This document shows, piece after piece, positions 1 to 7,334 of a stretch of DNA of 12,357 nt. Made by a program: the position numbers and the translations under genes. Position 1 is the first letter of the stretch, and every line of letters begins with the position of its first letter. This DNA comes from Flavobacteriales bacterium. GTDB taxonomy: Bacteria > Bacteroidota > Bacteroidia > Flavobacteriales > JADGDT01. The stretch is from contig JAGLEB010000114.1 of NCBI GenBank assembly GCA_023145275.1, positions 1 to 12,357 on the forward strand, in the 5' to 3' direction. A model generated the notes under the pieces. The model searched no databases and had not been told where the DNA came from. It saw nothing but the letters and a program-made list of their open reading frames with translations.

Positions 1-741
1 GGTCACCTTACAAGAAAATGGCATCCAGCTATGGCTCCTTATATTTTTATGGAGCGCAATGGTATCCACATAATTGACTTGCACAAAACTGCAATCAAAT
101 TAGATGAGGCTACTAATGCATTGAAGAAAATTGCTTCAACTGGTCGTAAGATCATGTTCGTAGCTACAAAGAAACAAGCAAAAGATATTGTTGCAGAACA
201 AGTAAAGGAGATTGACATGCCTTACATCACTGAAAGATGGCCAGGTGGTATGTTGACAAACTTTGTTACTATCCGTAAAGCAGTTAAAAAAATGTCGTCT
301 ATCGACAAAATGAAAGTGGATGGTACATTTAATATTCTTTCAAAAAGAGAGCGTTTACAAATAGATCGTAAGAGAGCTAATTTGGAGAAAAACCTTGGTT
401 CTATCTCTGATATGACTCGCCTTCCAGGTGCGTTATTCGTTGTAGATATCAAACGTGAGAACATAGCTGTTGCTGAAGCCACAAAATTAAACATTCCTAT
501 TTTTGGAATTGTTGATACTAACTCAAATCCTGAGCTAGTTGATTATGCAATTCCTGCAAACGACGATGCTTCTAAATCAATTAGTGTGATTTTAGGACAC
601 GTTATTTCTGCAATTTCTGATGGGTTAACTGACAGAAAAGTTGAGCGCGAAAGAGCTAAACAAGAACAAGAAGCTAAAAAATCTGCTGATGCAGAAAAGA
701 AAGCTGACGCAGAAGCAAAGGCTGAAGCTGATAAAAAGTAA
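1..741 (+). CDS. rpsB: 30S ribosomal protein S2, 5' end outside window
   Basis: Structural protein of the small ribosomal subunit, needed for late 30S assembly and for docking of S1 in bacteria that have it. The reading frame is open from the first base: codons 1-10 (GHLTRKWHPA) precede the first ATG at 31 and match the conserved S2 start region (GHxTRKWxPxMxPYI), so the ATG at 31 is internal and the true start lies upstream of the window. Further S2 hallmarks are FMERNGIHIIDL, VATKKQAKDIV, ERWPGGMLTNF, LPGALFVVDIKREN and GIVDTNSNPELVDYAIPANDDA. The last 33 or so residues form an Ala/Lys/Glu-rich charged tail, probably an extended helix and typical of a lineage-specific extension. The 246 visible codons already match the usual S2 length of about 240. 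The gene is followed by tsf, the usual bacterial order. Confidence 0.98.
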   Translation, partial: GHLTRKWHPAMAPYIFMERNGIHIIDLHKTAIKLDEATNALKKIASTGRKIMFVATKKQAKDIVAEQVKEIDMPYITERWPGGMLTNFVTIRKAVKKMSSIDKMKVDGTFNILSKRERLQIDRKRANLEKNLGSISDMTRLPGALFVVDIKRENIAVAEATKLNIPIFGIVDTNSNPELVDYAIPANDDASKSISVILGHVISAISDGLTDRKVERERAKQEQEAKKSADAEKKADAEAKAEADKK

Positions 742-750
742 TATTTAAAT

Positions 751-787
751 AACAGGTTGAGATAAGTTTTTACTTATCTCAACTGTT
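751..787 (+). terminator. Hairpin between rpsB and tsf, possible attenuator
   Basis: A stem of 10 perfect pairs (757-766 with 773-782, TTGAGATAAG) closes a 6-base loop. After a single bulged G at 756 it extends with five more pairs (AACAG 751-755 with CTGTT 783-787). Only a short, interrupted T-rich stretch (GTTTTG) follows, so termination is probably partial. The hairpin starts 10 bases after the rpsB stop. It could lower tsf transcription relative to rpsB or protect the 3' end of a processed rpsB message. The structure is seen directly; the role is inferred. Confidence 0.6.
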
Positions 788-927
788 GTTTTGAATTGTT
801 TATGCCTGCACTTTAATTGATGTTTTTAATATCAGTAAATACATGTAGGTCAATAATCTAGTTTACTAGAGTCTCAGATAGACAATTCACAATTAAATGA
901 CTAAAAATCAATAAAATTATATAGATC

Positions 928-1764
928 ATGGCTAAAATAACTGCTGCTGATGTTAACAAGTTAAGAAAGCAAACTGGTGCAGGAATGATGGACTGCAAGA
1001 ATGCGCTTGTTGAAGCTGAAGGAAATTTCGAACTAGCTATCGAAGTTCTTCGCAAAAAAGGTCAGAAAGTTGCTGCAAAGCGCGCTGACCGTGAAAACAC
1101 TGAAGGTGCTGTTATCGCTGTTGTAAGTGATGACAAGTCTAGAGGTGCTTTAATTTCATTGAACTGTGAGACTGACTTTGTTGGTAAAAATGACGGTTTT
1201 GTGAAATTAGCGTATGATTTTGCTAATCTTGCATTAAAATCTGATGCAGTTGATTTAGAAGGTTTTTTAGCTTCTGAATTTTCTACAGGGATGACTGTTG
1301 CTGAGAAATTAGTTGAGCAAACAGGTGTAATTGGTGAGAAAGTTGAAGTTAAGGCTTACTACCAATTAAATGCTCCATTAGTTGGTGCTTATATTCACGC
1401 TGGAAATAAAATTGCTGTTATCACTGCTCTTTCTGCTAATGTAGAAGGTGCTGATGTTGCTGCTAAAGATGTTTCTATGCAAGCTGCTGCTATGAACCCA
1501 GTTGCTCTTAATGAGGATGGTGTTGATCAAGCAGTAATTGAGAAGGAAATAGAGATTGCTAAGGATCAACTTCGTCAAGAAGGTAAGCCTGAAGCAATGC
1601 TAGATAAAATTGCTCAAGGAAAACTAAAGAGATTCTTTAAGGATAACACTTTAGTAAACCAAGCTTTCATTAAAGACAGCAAGAAGTCTGTTGCAGAATA
1701 TGTTAAGTCTTTCGATAAAGACCTTACTGTAACTGCATACGTTCGTGTTGGTTTAGGAGCTTAG
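928..1764 (+). CDS. tsf: Translation elongation factor Ts
   Basis: Cytoplasmic nucleotide-exchange factor that releases GDP from EF-Tu so that EF-Tu can rebind GTP. At 278 residues it has the usual bacterial length. Residues about 4-42 form the N-terminal UBA-like helical domain (ITAADVNKLRKQTGAGMMDC, then KNAL...EVLRKKG). Residues 82-89 (TDFVGKND) are the signature that contacts the EF-Tu G domain. The second core subdomain follows from about residue 145 (GAYIHAGNKIAVI, then the AAMNP and EKEIEIAKDQ region), with the coiled-coil and C-terminal module after that. The ATG at 928 is the only start that keeps the full UBA domain. It lies 186 bases after rpsB, with a hairpin between them. I see no clear TAnnTTTG promoter in that gap, so transcription may come largely from upstream. 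A strong terminator follows. Confidence 0.98.
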   Translation: MAKITAADVNKLRKQTGAGMMDCKNALVEAEGNFELAIEVLRKKGQKVAAKRADRENTEGAVIAVVSDDKSRGALISLNCETDFVGKNDGFVKLAYDFANLALKSDAVDLEGFLASEFSTGMTVAEKLVEQTGVIGEKVEVKAYYQLNAPLVGAYIHAGNKIAVITALSANVEGADVAAKDVSMQAAAMNPVALNEDGVDQAVIEKEIEIAKDQLRQEGKPEAMLDKIAQGKLKRFFKDNTLVNQAFIKDSKKSVAEYVKSFDKDLTVTAYVRVGLGA

Positions 1765-1808
1765 TAAAAGTAATTAGCTATCTGCTGTAAGCTTTTAGCC
1801 GAAAATAT

Positions 1809-1843
1809 AAAAGTCTCGTGATTTACTTCACGAGACTTTTTTT
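1809..1843. terminator. Bidirectional intrinsic terminator after tsf
   Basis: A perfect 13-bp stem (1809-1821 with 1828-1840; core AGTCTCGTGA) closes a 6-base loop TTTACT. On the plus strand the stem runs into seven consecutive T's (1837-1843). On the minus strand the complementary stem is followed by TTTTATATTTT. It lies between the convergent tsf and CotH-like genes, 45 bases past the tsf stop and 12 bases past the stop of the minus-strand gene, so it can end transcripts from both sides. Confidence 0.93.
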
Positions 1844-1855
1844 ATTAGAGCTTCC

Positions 1856-3082
1856 CTATAAGTTGAACTTATCTATATAAGCCTCATTTCTGGCTTTGAA
1901 ATTTTTCTTAAGTTTAACAATATTATTGTACCATATTAGCCTATCTCCAGGGATATTGTACATCTTTATCTGATACTTTATATCATCTTCGATTAGTAAT
2001 GTGTTATCATCAACTATTTTGTCGAAATCACTCACTTTTATTGAGTTAAAAATTTCAGTGTGACGTCTTTTGAAAAGTGCATCAGTGTCAGGGTTCTGAA
2101 CTAATAGTCTGTATAAATTAATCAGTATAATGTCTTCATTTTTTCTGTCTGCCAAAAAATGTTCTAAATTACCTGCAAGATCAAGATCGTATAAGAAGAA
2201 TCTGAAACGCTTATCAGAACTTTTTGCATTAAAATATAATAATGCATTGTTATGTGGCCAATCTGAATTACCGATGATATCTTGAAAAATCATGTAATCA
2301 AAAAAACTACTTATATCAGTGTTCGCCTCAACATAATCTAAATCACCAGATTCTATAGCATCTAAGTAGTCATTTAATGGCTTTTTATCTACACCTTTTA
2401 ATGTAGGTGAATCGTGGGAATTAATCTTTATCTGTGAGATGTCATCTTTTTTAACTCCAAATTGTCTAGATAATCCATTTTGATTCTTTTCGGTTCTCAA
2501 ATTTAGTAATCCATAATAATTGCTGTTTACAAAAATATGGGCTGGCTCAAAATACCCAGATTCAAAGTCGAGACCTAGGTTCGTGGCTAGGTTCGAGTAT
2601 GATATATCCTTCATCATAGTCTCATAAAAATCATTTCCAGAGTTTCGTGCTCTAATAGACTTAATATTGCCAAAATTAACGTTAGGTCTAATTTTTGAAA
2701 TTGGATTGAAAATATTTGATTTGCTATTATCAGCAGTATTGTCAAATTTAATACCTAAAGATTTTAATTCAAATAGTGCGGATGCTGATCCTTTTATATC
2801 CAACTCAATAAGTGTTGGCTCCAAAACTTTTGTCTTATTACTTCCCTCAGTTCTCCAAATTTCAATAAAAGCTTCAATTTCAATTTCCTGTTCAGGATTT
2901 CCATGCATGTTATCAAACTCAGCTTGATCAGCTTGTATGTTTATAATTGTAATTTTAGAATCTATGTTTTGTGGGCTTAGCTCAGAAAGATCAATATCAT
3001 CTACTACTGAGTCTATCACCTCTACAAACGTACAGGACATAAGTAGAGTAATAAATATAAGTGTGCTTAAAAACTTATTCAT
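1856..3082 (-). CDS. CotH-kinase-like lipoprotein
   Basis: Predicted surface or periplasmic lipoprotein of the CotH atypical protein-kinase family (408 residues). Residues 1-17 are a lipoprotein signal (MNKFLSTLIFITLLMSC) with Cys17 as lipidation site. An acidic linker and a beta-rich region of about 120 residues follow. The CotH core is recognisable by RARNSGNDF (144-152), AHIFVNSNYYGLLNLR (181-196), GNSDWPHNNALLYF (271-284) and FRFFLYDLDLAG (293-304). In studied CotH proteins the Asp of the DWPxxN-type motif and the later Asp of the D-L-D motif fill the catalytic and metal-binding roles, so Asp274, Asn278/279 and Asp299/301 are the candidates here. That assignment is inferred. The gene lies 10 bases downstream of a small barrel gene on the same strand, so the two are probably co-transcribed. 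The substrate is unknown, and a structural rather than kinase role is possible. Confidence 0.82.
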   Translation of the reverse strand: MNKFLSTLIFITLLMSCTFVEVIDSVVDDIDLSELSPQNIDSKITIINIQADQAEFDNMHGNPEQEIEIEAFIEIWRTEGSNKTKVLEPTLIELDIKGSASALFELKSLGIKFDNTADNSKSNIFNPISKIRPNVNFGNIKSIRARNSGNDFYETMMKDISYSNLATNLGLDFESGYFEPAHIFVNSNYYGLLNLRTEKNQNGLSRQFGVKKDDISQIKINSHDSPTLKGVDKKPLNDYLDAIESGDLDYVEANTDISSFFDYMIFQDIIGNSDWPHNNALLYFNAKSSDKRFRFFLYDLDLAGNLEHFLADRKNEDIILINLYRLLVQNPDTDALFKRRHTEIFNSIKVSDFDKIVDDNTLLIEDDIKYQIKMYNIPGDRLIWYNNIVKLKKNFKARNEAYIDKFNL

Positions 3083-3092
3083 ATTTTAAGTA

Positions 3093-3653
3093 TTAAAAAA
3101 TGTTGTAGCTAATAGTGAGTTTTATAGGTTGGTAATGATTTATAATGTAATCATTGTTGTAAGGCTCTGATAAAGTGCGTGAATAAGAAAATTCTAGTCT
3201 AAATTTTTCGGATAACCAATATGCAAGCTCAAAGTTAATATTAGTTGTTATGAAATTATCAGTGTGTTTTTCTATTTGATGTATCTCTATTAATGGCGAA
3301 AAAGAGAAACCTGTGCCTACTTCCCATTTTTCATAAAACCTTAATCCTATAATTATAGGTAGATTAACAAGGTACCTAACAGTGTTAACTTCGAAGTCAT
3401 CTACAGTTGTATTTGAAAAATCATTAATAAATTCCAAACCTGTTTTTACAAAGTATTTATTGTCGATATAATATTGATAATATATGCCTACACCGTATCC
3501 AATAGTATTGCTTGAATTGAAATCAGAGTCATTTAGATGTAGTTCGTTTGATGAAGGACTAACAATGAACTCTCCAGCTACAAAATAGCGAGATTGTGAG
3601 TAGGATTGTAATCCGAAAAAAGTAAGTATGCCTATAAATATTAGTTTTCTCAT
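3093..3653 (-). CDS. Small outer-membrane beta-barrel protein
   Basis: Predicted outer-membrane protein of 186 residues. Residues 1-19 are a Sec signal peptide (hydrophobic LIFIGILTFFGL, then SYSQS with likely cleavage after SYS or SQS). The rest alternates polar and hydrophobic residues in about eight segments, for example YFVAGEFIVS, IGYGVGIYYQYYI, YFVKTGLEFI, YLVNLPIIIGLRFY, WEVGTGFSFSPLIEI and FRLEFSYSRTL. It ends in ISYNIF, whose terminal aromatic residue is typical of barrels handled by the Bam complex. The pattern fits the general outer-membrane beta-barrel family of Bacteroidota (OmpW/PorT-like size), with no enzyme motif. It is the first gene of a minus-strand pair with the CotH-like lipoprotein and might carry or anchor it; that link rests on gene order only. 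Confidence 0.8.
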   Translation of the reverse strand: MRKLIFIGILTFFGLQSYSQSRYFVAGEFIVSPSSNELHLNDSDFNSSNTIGYGVGIYYQYYIDNKYFVKTGLEFINDFSNTTVDDFEVNTVRYLVNLPIIIGLRFYEKWEVGTGFSFSPLIEIHQIEKHTDNFITTNINFELAYWLSEKFRLEFSYSRTLSEPYNNDYIINHYQPIKLTISYNIF

Positions 3654-3732
3654 ATTTTTGTCTTAGTTACTTAAAGATAGAAACGCATGTTTTATAGTTA
3701 TTGTATATAAAGCTTAAGTAAAAATATTTATA

Positions 3733-3740
3733 CAAATATA
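3733..3740 (-). promoter_or_regulatory. Candidate Bacteroidota -7 element for the barrel/CotH pair
   Basis: On the minus strand this reads TATATTTG, a full match to the TAnnTTTG -7 consensus of Bacteroidota. It lies 79 bases upstream of the barrel start. I find no TTG at a proper -33 distance, so the call rests on the -7 box alone. Confidence 0.35.
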
Positions 3741-3880
3741 TTCTTTAATTACTTATTGGTGTTGCTATTACTGATGTTTGTTGTTGTTTTTTATGATTGA
3801 AAGCAGGTAAAAAAAATCTCGTGATGAAGATTTATTTACTTTATATTGTTTTGCTGCAAACTTTGGGTAAATTTATAGGG

Positions 3881-5080
3881 ATGATTAAAAATGTATTTTT
3901 TCAAAAGCTATTTTTTGTATTTCTGATTAGTGCACTTGTGTCGTGTACAAAAACCATTGACTATAACCCAGTTGAGTTTAGAGAGCCTTACTTGCAATAT
4001 GAGTCAGGAGATTCGCTTGCCGTAAGGTGGTTTACAAAATCAGAACTAGATAGGCCTATGGTGAGTTGGAATGGAACTTTTTACATGTCAAAAACGATAG
4101 ATCATAGATATGGGGTTATTTATGAAAGTATTGTTCCAATTACTGATTATGAAAATCAATATATACTATATAATGGATCTGAAAAGATAAGTGATGTTTA
4201 TACAACTAGTACTCTAGATGCTAACTTTGGTGAGTATAAGTTTTTTGCTGTCGGAGATATTGGTCAGCCTAGCTCAAAAGGAGGTTTTACTCATGAACTA
4301 AATTCCTTAATAAACTCCATAGACTCCTTGCAACTTGGTATTTGGTTAGGTGATATTGTTTATTTTCACGGTAGATCGTCTGATTATGATGACTATTTTT
4401 TCGAGCCTCTAGCCCAATCTTTGTCTAGTATCATTACAGTACCAATTTTAGGTAATCACGATTATTATTCAGCAATTGATGATAATTATTTTCAAGAATG
4501 GAAAAGAATAGATAATGGTCATTATTTTAAAATTGTTAAAGATAATTCTCTTTTTATATTTCTCGATTCAAAGAATGGTAGGTTTTATAAGTATGAGGAA
4601 CAAAAGCAATGGCTTGAGAAAACGTTACAATCTGCTCAGGAAAAATACGATTGGATTTTTGTTTCATTACATCACAATGGACGTACTGCCACGTACAAAA
4701 GGGAGTATAAAAGAGTGATAGAACTATATCCTCTTTTTGCAAAATATAAGGTTGATCTTGTACTTAATGGGCATTCTCATACCTACGAGCGTCTTAAACC
4801 AATGGATAGAAATGGAAATGTATTTGTTACTGAAAGCACTAGTTTTTATGATCAGAAAACAATGAATAATTCTTTTATTTCTATTACAGCTGGAGCAGGA
4901 GGTAAGTTAAATGGGCATTCTGGGGTAGATGATAGTAGTGAAAAATTCAAAGAGTATGTTGCAAAAGCTGTTCATGTGGGGCACTTACCTGTGTTCAGTG
5001 TACGAGGTAAGGTTCTGGAGTGTAAGGTTTATAATCAAGATGTAGAACTTATTGATAGCTTCACAATTAATAAAGAATAG
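3881..5080 (+). CDS. Purple-acid-phosphatase-like metallophosphoesterase, lipoprotein
   Basis: Predicted exported phosphatase or phosphodiesterase with a binuclear metal centre. I start it at ATG 3881 (399 residues) because this gives a compact lipoprotein signal, MIKNVFFQKLFFVFLISALVSC, with Cys22. The frame is open upstream to a TTG at 3797 and an ATG at 3824, but these would put two hydrophobic stretches before the lipobox. Residues about 33-60 (EPYLQYESGDSLAVRWFT) resemble the fibronectin-like N-terminal domain of purple acid phosphatases. The five metal motifs are present: GDIG (Asp126), GDIVY (Asp158, Tyr161), GNHD (Asn192), SLHH (His264/265) and GHSHTYER (His298, His300). The Tyr in GDxxY and the GHxHxYER form point to the purple acid group rather than to general calcineurin-like enzymes. 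TAGAGGKL (residues 336-343) is a further match. The substrate is unknown; an organic phosphate monoester is the simplest guess. Confidence 0.87.
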   Translation: MIKNVFFQKLFFVFLISALVSCTKTIDYNPVEFREPYLQYESGDSLAVRWFTKSELDRPMVSWNGTFYMSKTIDHRYGVIYESIVPITDYENQYILYNGSEKISDVYTTSTLDANFGEYKFFAVGDIGQPSSKGGFTHELNSLINSIDSLQLGIWLGDIVYFHGRSSDYDDYFFEPLAQSLSSIITVPILGNHDYYSAIDDNYFQEWKRIDNGHYFKIVKDNSLFIFLDSKNGRFYKYEEQKQWLEKTLQSAQEKYDWIFVSLHHNGRTATYKREYKRVIELYPLFAKYKVDLVLNGHSHTYERLKPMDRNGNVFVTESTSFYDQKTMNNSFISITAGAGGKLNGHSGVDDSSEKFKEYVAKAVHVGHLPVFSVRGKVLECKVYNQDVELIDSFTINKE

Positions 5081-5101
5081 ATTTGAAATCAATACATGCG
5101 C

Positions 5102-5128
5102 TTGTGATAGTTTTAATTGTTATTTTCG
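5102..5128 (+). promoter_or_regulatory. Candidate promoter for the BASS-like transporter gene
   Basis: TTG at 5102-5104, 16 bases, then TATTTTCG at 5121-5128, one base off the TAnnTTTG -7 box of Bacteroidota. Transcription would begin close to the ATG at 5142, giving a very short leader. The spacing is a little shorter than usual. It suggests that the transporter and following genes can be expressed separately from the phosphatase gene upstream. Confidence 0.42.
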
Positions 5129-5141
5129 CAAAAAAAAATAA

Positions 5142-6110
5142 ATGAAGAAAATATTACTTGTACTCAGGAAACGTTTATATGTTTTTGTTGCTATAGATTT
5201 TATAATTGCTTTAATCGTTGGCCTAAATTTTGATATGTCAAACGTTAATATTAAGGCAATAAGTATGATTGCTGTTTTCTTAATGCTCTATCCTATGCTT
5301 ACAGGTTTGGTGGTAGAGAAAGTTAAGAAAGCTGGAAGAAATTATAAACTTATCTCGTTAACATTGTTCTTTGCCTTTTTTATGGCTTCAGGAGTGGCAT
5401 TTATACTCTCAAGAACTGTATTTGCCTCGATGCCAGAGTTGGCTCTTGGTATTATTTTAGTTGGAGCTATACCTTGTTCAAATATGCTGATTGGATGGAC
5501 TGGAATAGCTGAAGCAAGTGTAGAGGATGCTTTAGTTGTAGCAGTAATAGGTCTGTTGTTAATCCCGATTATTTCGCCTATAATAATTACATATTTAGGG
5601 GGGGCGATTATAGAAGTTCACCCTGCGGATCTATTCAAAAAATTGGCTATATTTATATTTGCACCAATGGTTTTAGGATATTATACACGAAAGGCAATTA
5701 TCAAAAAAAAGGGAATGCCATATTTTATGGATGTAAAACAATATTTTCCAAATATATCGGCCTTAGGAATATTGATTATTATATTCTTTTCGGTAGCTAA
5801 AGTTGCGCATGAGGTAATAGATAACCCAATAGTTTTTCTTCAAGTTGCTGGTGGATTATCAATATATTATGTTGTGCAGACTGTGTTAGCAGTTGTGGCT
5901 GCAAAATTTTTCAAGTTGAATTATTCTCAAGGGATGATATTGATATTAGGAGCTACAGCTAGCTCACAAGCGATTTCTTTAGCTATTGCAGCATCTATGT
6001 TTGGAGGAATGACAGTATTTGCACTTTCTTTTAAACCCATCTTACAGGTGTTGTATATTATGTTTTTAATTTATGCAATGGGTCCAAAAATAAAGAAATT
6101 CTTAGGTTAA
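5142..6110 (+). CDS. BASS/ACR3-like inner-membrane transporter
   Basis: Integral membrane protein of 322 residues with about ten hydrophobic segments (roughly residues 12-28, 36-56, 69-90, 98-118, 130-152, 165-182, 204-221, 229-255, 263-289 and 293-313). It belongs to the bile acid:sodium symporter superfamily. The fourth segment contains GAIPCSNMLIGW (108-119); its pattern Cys112-xx-Met115-xxx-Trp119 is the one found in ACR3 arsenite efflux proteins. Near the end, GATASSQAISLAIAASMFG (270-288) corresponds to the crossover helix of the family, but a Ser (279) stands where ACR3 proteins carry a conserved Glu (NNFELA type). That makes a simple arsenite role uncertain, and no arsenic regulator or arsenate reductase is nearby. 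A seven-G run (5598-5604) lies within the gene. The next gene starts 27 bases downstream, so the two are probably co-transcribed. The substrate is unassigned. Confidence 0.8.
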   Translation: MKKILLVLRKRLYVFVAIDFIIALIVGLNFDMSNVNIKAISMIAVFLMLYPMLTGLVVEKVKKAGRNYKLISLTLFFAFFMASGVAFILSRTVFASMPELALGIILVGAIPCSNMLIGWTGIAEASVEDALVVAVIGLLLIPIISPIIITYLGGAIIEVHPADLFKKLAIFIFAPMVLGYYTRKAIIKKKGMPYFMDVKQYFPNISALGILIIIFFSVAKVAHEVIDNPIVFLQVAGGLSIYYVVQTVLAVVAAKFFKLNYSQGMILILGATASSQAISLAIAASMFGGMTVFALSFKPILQVLYIMFLIYAMGPKIKKFLG

Positions 6111-6137
6111 GGATGTTATCTACAAAAACAACAACTT

Positions 6138-7286
6138 ATGATTAGGTATTTATATATAATTCTTCTTTTGATTTTTACAGTTTCTAGTCAGCTGCTTGCT
6201 CAAAAGACAAAGGAGGAAGCTACCAAAAAGTCATTCATTGTATTCAAGCCCGATAGCATTGATGATGGTCGTCCTTTGCTGACTCCATTTATTACTCCGG
6301 GATATACGCCTGAGCTTGGTGGAATGTTAGCTTTGGGAGGTTTTTTGTCTTTTAAAACTGATCGTGAAAATGTAGATTCTAGAAGGTCAGCTATCCCCTT
6401 ATCTTTTTCTTATTCTACTACTGGTGCAATGGTCTTCAATTCTTTCCCGCTAATATATTTGATGGATGAAAGATTGGTTGTGGAAGGCGATTTCTGGTAT
6501 AAAACTATGCCCGACCATTACTTCGGTGTAGGGTATTTAGAAACTATTGATAAGCCTATGGATACTAAAACTTCTTATCATAGAGATTGGTGGTGGGTGA
6601 ATCCAAGAGTATTTTGGGAATTAAAAAATAAGTGGCTTGTAGGGGTAAATGTCGATTTTAATTATACATATGGATATGAAGCTAGTGAGGAAGTAATGGC
6701 AGATGGGAATTATGCAGAGTTTAACGATAAGCCTTTCAATTCGGGTTTGGGTATTATTTTACGCTATGATTCTCGTGATATACCAAAAAGTTCGTATTCA
6801 GGAATGTTTGTAGAATATTCCTCAACATTTTATGGTACTTTTTTAGGAGGAGATAATGACTATCAGGTTCATCAATTCGACATTAGGAATTTTTTCAAAA
6901 TGGGGAAACCTGGTAGGGTAATAGCTCTACAGGGAAAAGTAAGATTTGGAGTTGGAGATGTTCCTTATGGTGAAATGTCTAAGCTTGGAACCCCATTTGA
7001 CCTACGTGGATATTTTTGGGGAAGGCTTAGAGATAAGTCTATGGCATTTGCTATTGCAGAATATAGACACAAATTATATTTTAGAGATAAGCCTAGTAGA
7101 CACTCATTAGTTTCTTGGGTTGGAATGGGTACTATCTTTAACGAACAGACAAAAGCCTACTATGGGGTGCCCAATTTTGGAATTGGGTATAGGCTTGAAA
7201 TTCAACCACGAGTTAGTGTCAGACTCGACTATGGTTTTGGAAGAGAGACAAGTGGCTTTTATTTTAATTTTCAAGAATCGTTTTAG
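6138..7286 (+). CDS. Omp85-family outer-membrane barrel (surface antigen, no POTRA domains)
   Basis: Predicted 16-stranded outer-membrane barrel related to BamA/TamA. Residues 1-21 form a Sec signal peptide (ending SSQLLA, then QKT). The mature part of about 360 residues is just long enough for the barrel; there is no room for POTRA domains. Evidence for the surface-antigen barrel: FGVGYLE (129-135), ILRYDSRDIPKSSYSG (207-222), the loop-6 signature LRGYFWGR (289-296; the family norm is V/L-R-G-F/Y), the final strands GIGYRLEIQPRVSVRLDYGFG (348-368, given here as a span) and a terminal Phe. POTRA-less members are common in Bacteroidota and their role is mostly unproven; patatin fusions and stand-alone forms exist. 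It sits between the transporter and the sulfatase, so it may serve as an export or uptake path for that group. This is inference from gene order. Confidence 0.85.
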   Translation: MIRYLYIILLLIFTVSSQLLAQKTKEEATKKSFIVFKPDSIDDGRPLLTPFITPGYTPELGGMLALGGFLSFKTDRENVDSRRSAIPLSFSYSTTGAMVFNSFPLIYLMDERLVVEGDFWYKTMPDHYFGVGYLETIDKPMDTKTSYHRDWWWVNPRVFWELKNKWLVGVNVDFNYTYGYEASEEVMADGNYAEFNDKPFNSGLGIILRYDSRDIPKSSYSGMFVEYSSTFYGTFLGGDNDYQVHQFDIRNFFKMGKPGRVIALQGKVRFGVGDVPYGEMSKLGTPFDLRGYFWGRLRDKSMAFAIAEYRHKLYFRDKPSRHSLVSWVGMGTIFNEQTKAYYGVPNFGIGYRLEIQPRVSVRLDYGFGRETSGFYFNFQESF

Positions 7287-7334
7287 TAACTATATTTTTT
7301 GTTAACTTAGCTTATATTAACTAAAATTATTTTT

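Noticed and set aside
31..33. ATG at 31 as the start of rpsB
   Set aside because: Conserved S2 residues (GHLTRKW) are encoded in frame before it, so the gene starts upstream of the window.
857..870. 14-base inverted repeat TCTAGT-TT-ACTAGA upstream of tsf
   Set aside because: Too short and AT-rich to support a binding site or hairpin, and no partner copy is seen in the window.
3797..3880. N-terminal extension of the purple-acid-phosphatase-like gene (TTG at 3797 or ATG at 3824)
   Set aside because: It would place an extra hydrophobic segment before the lipoprotein signal. The ATG at 3881 gives a standard signal with Cys22.
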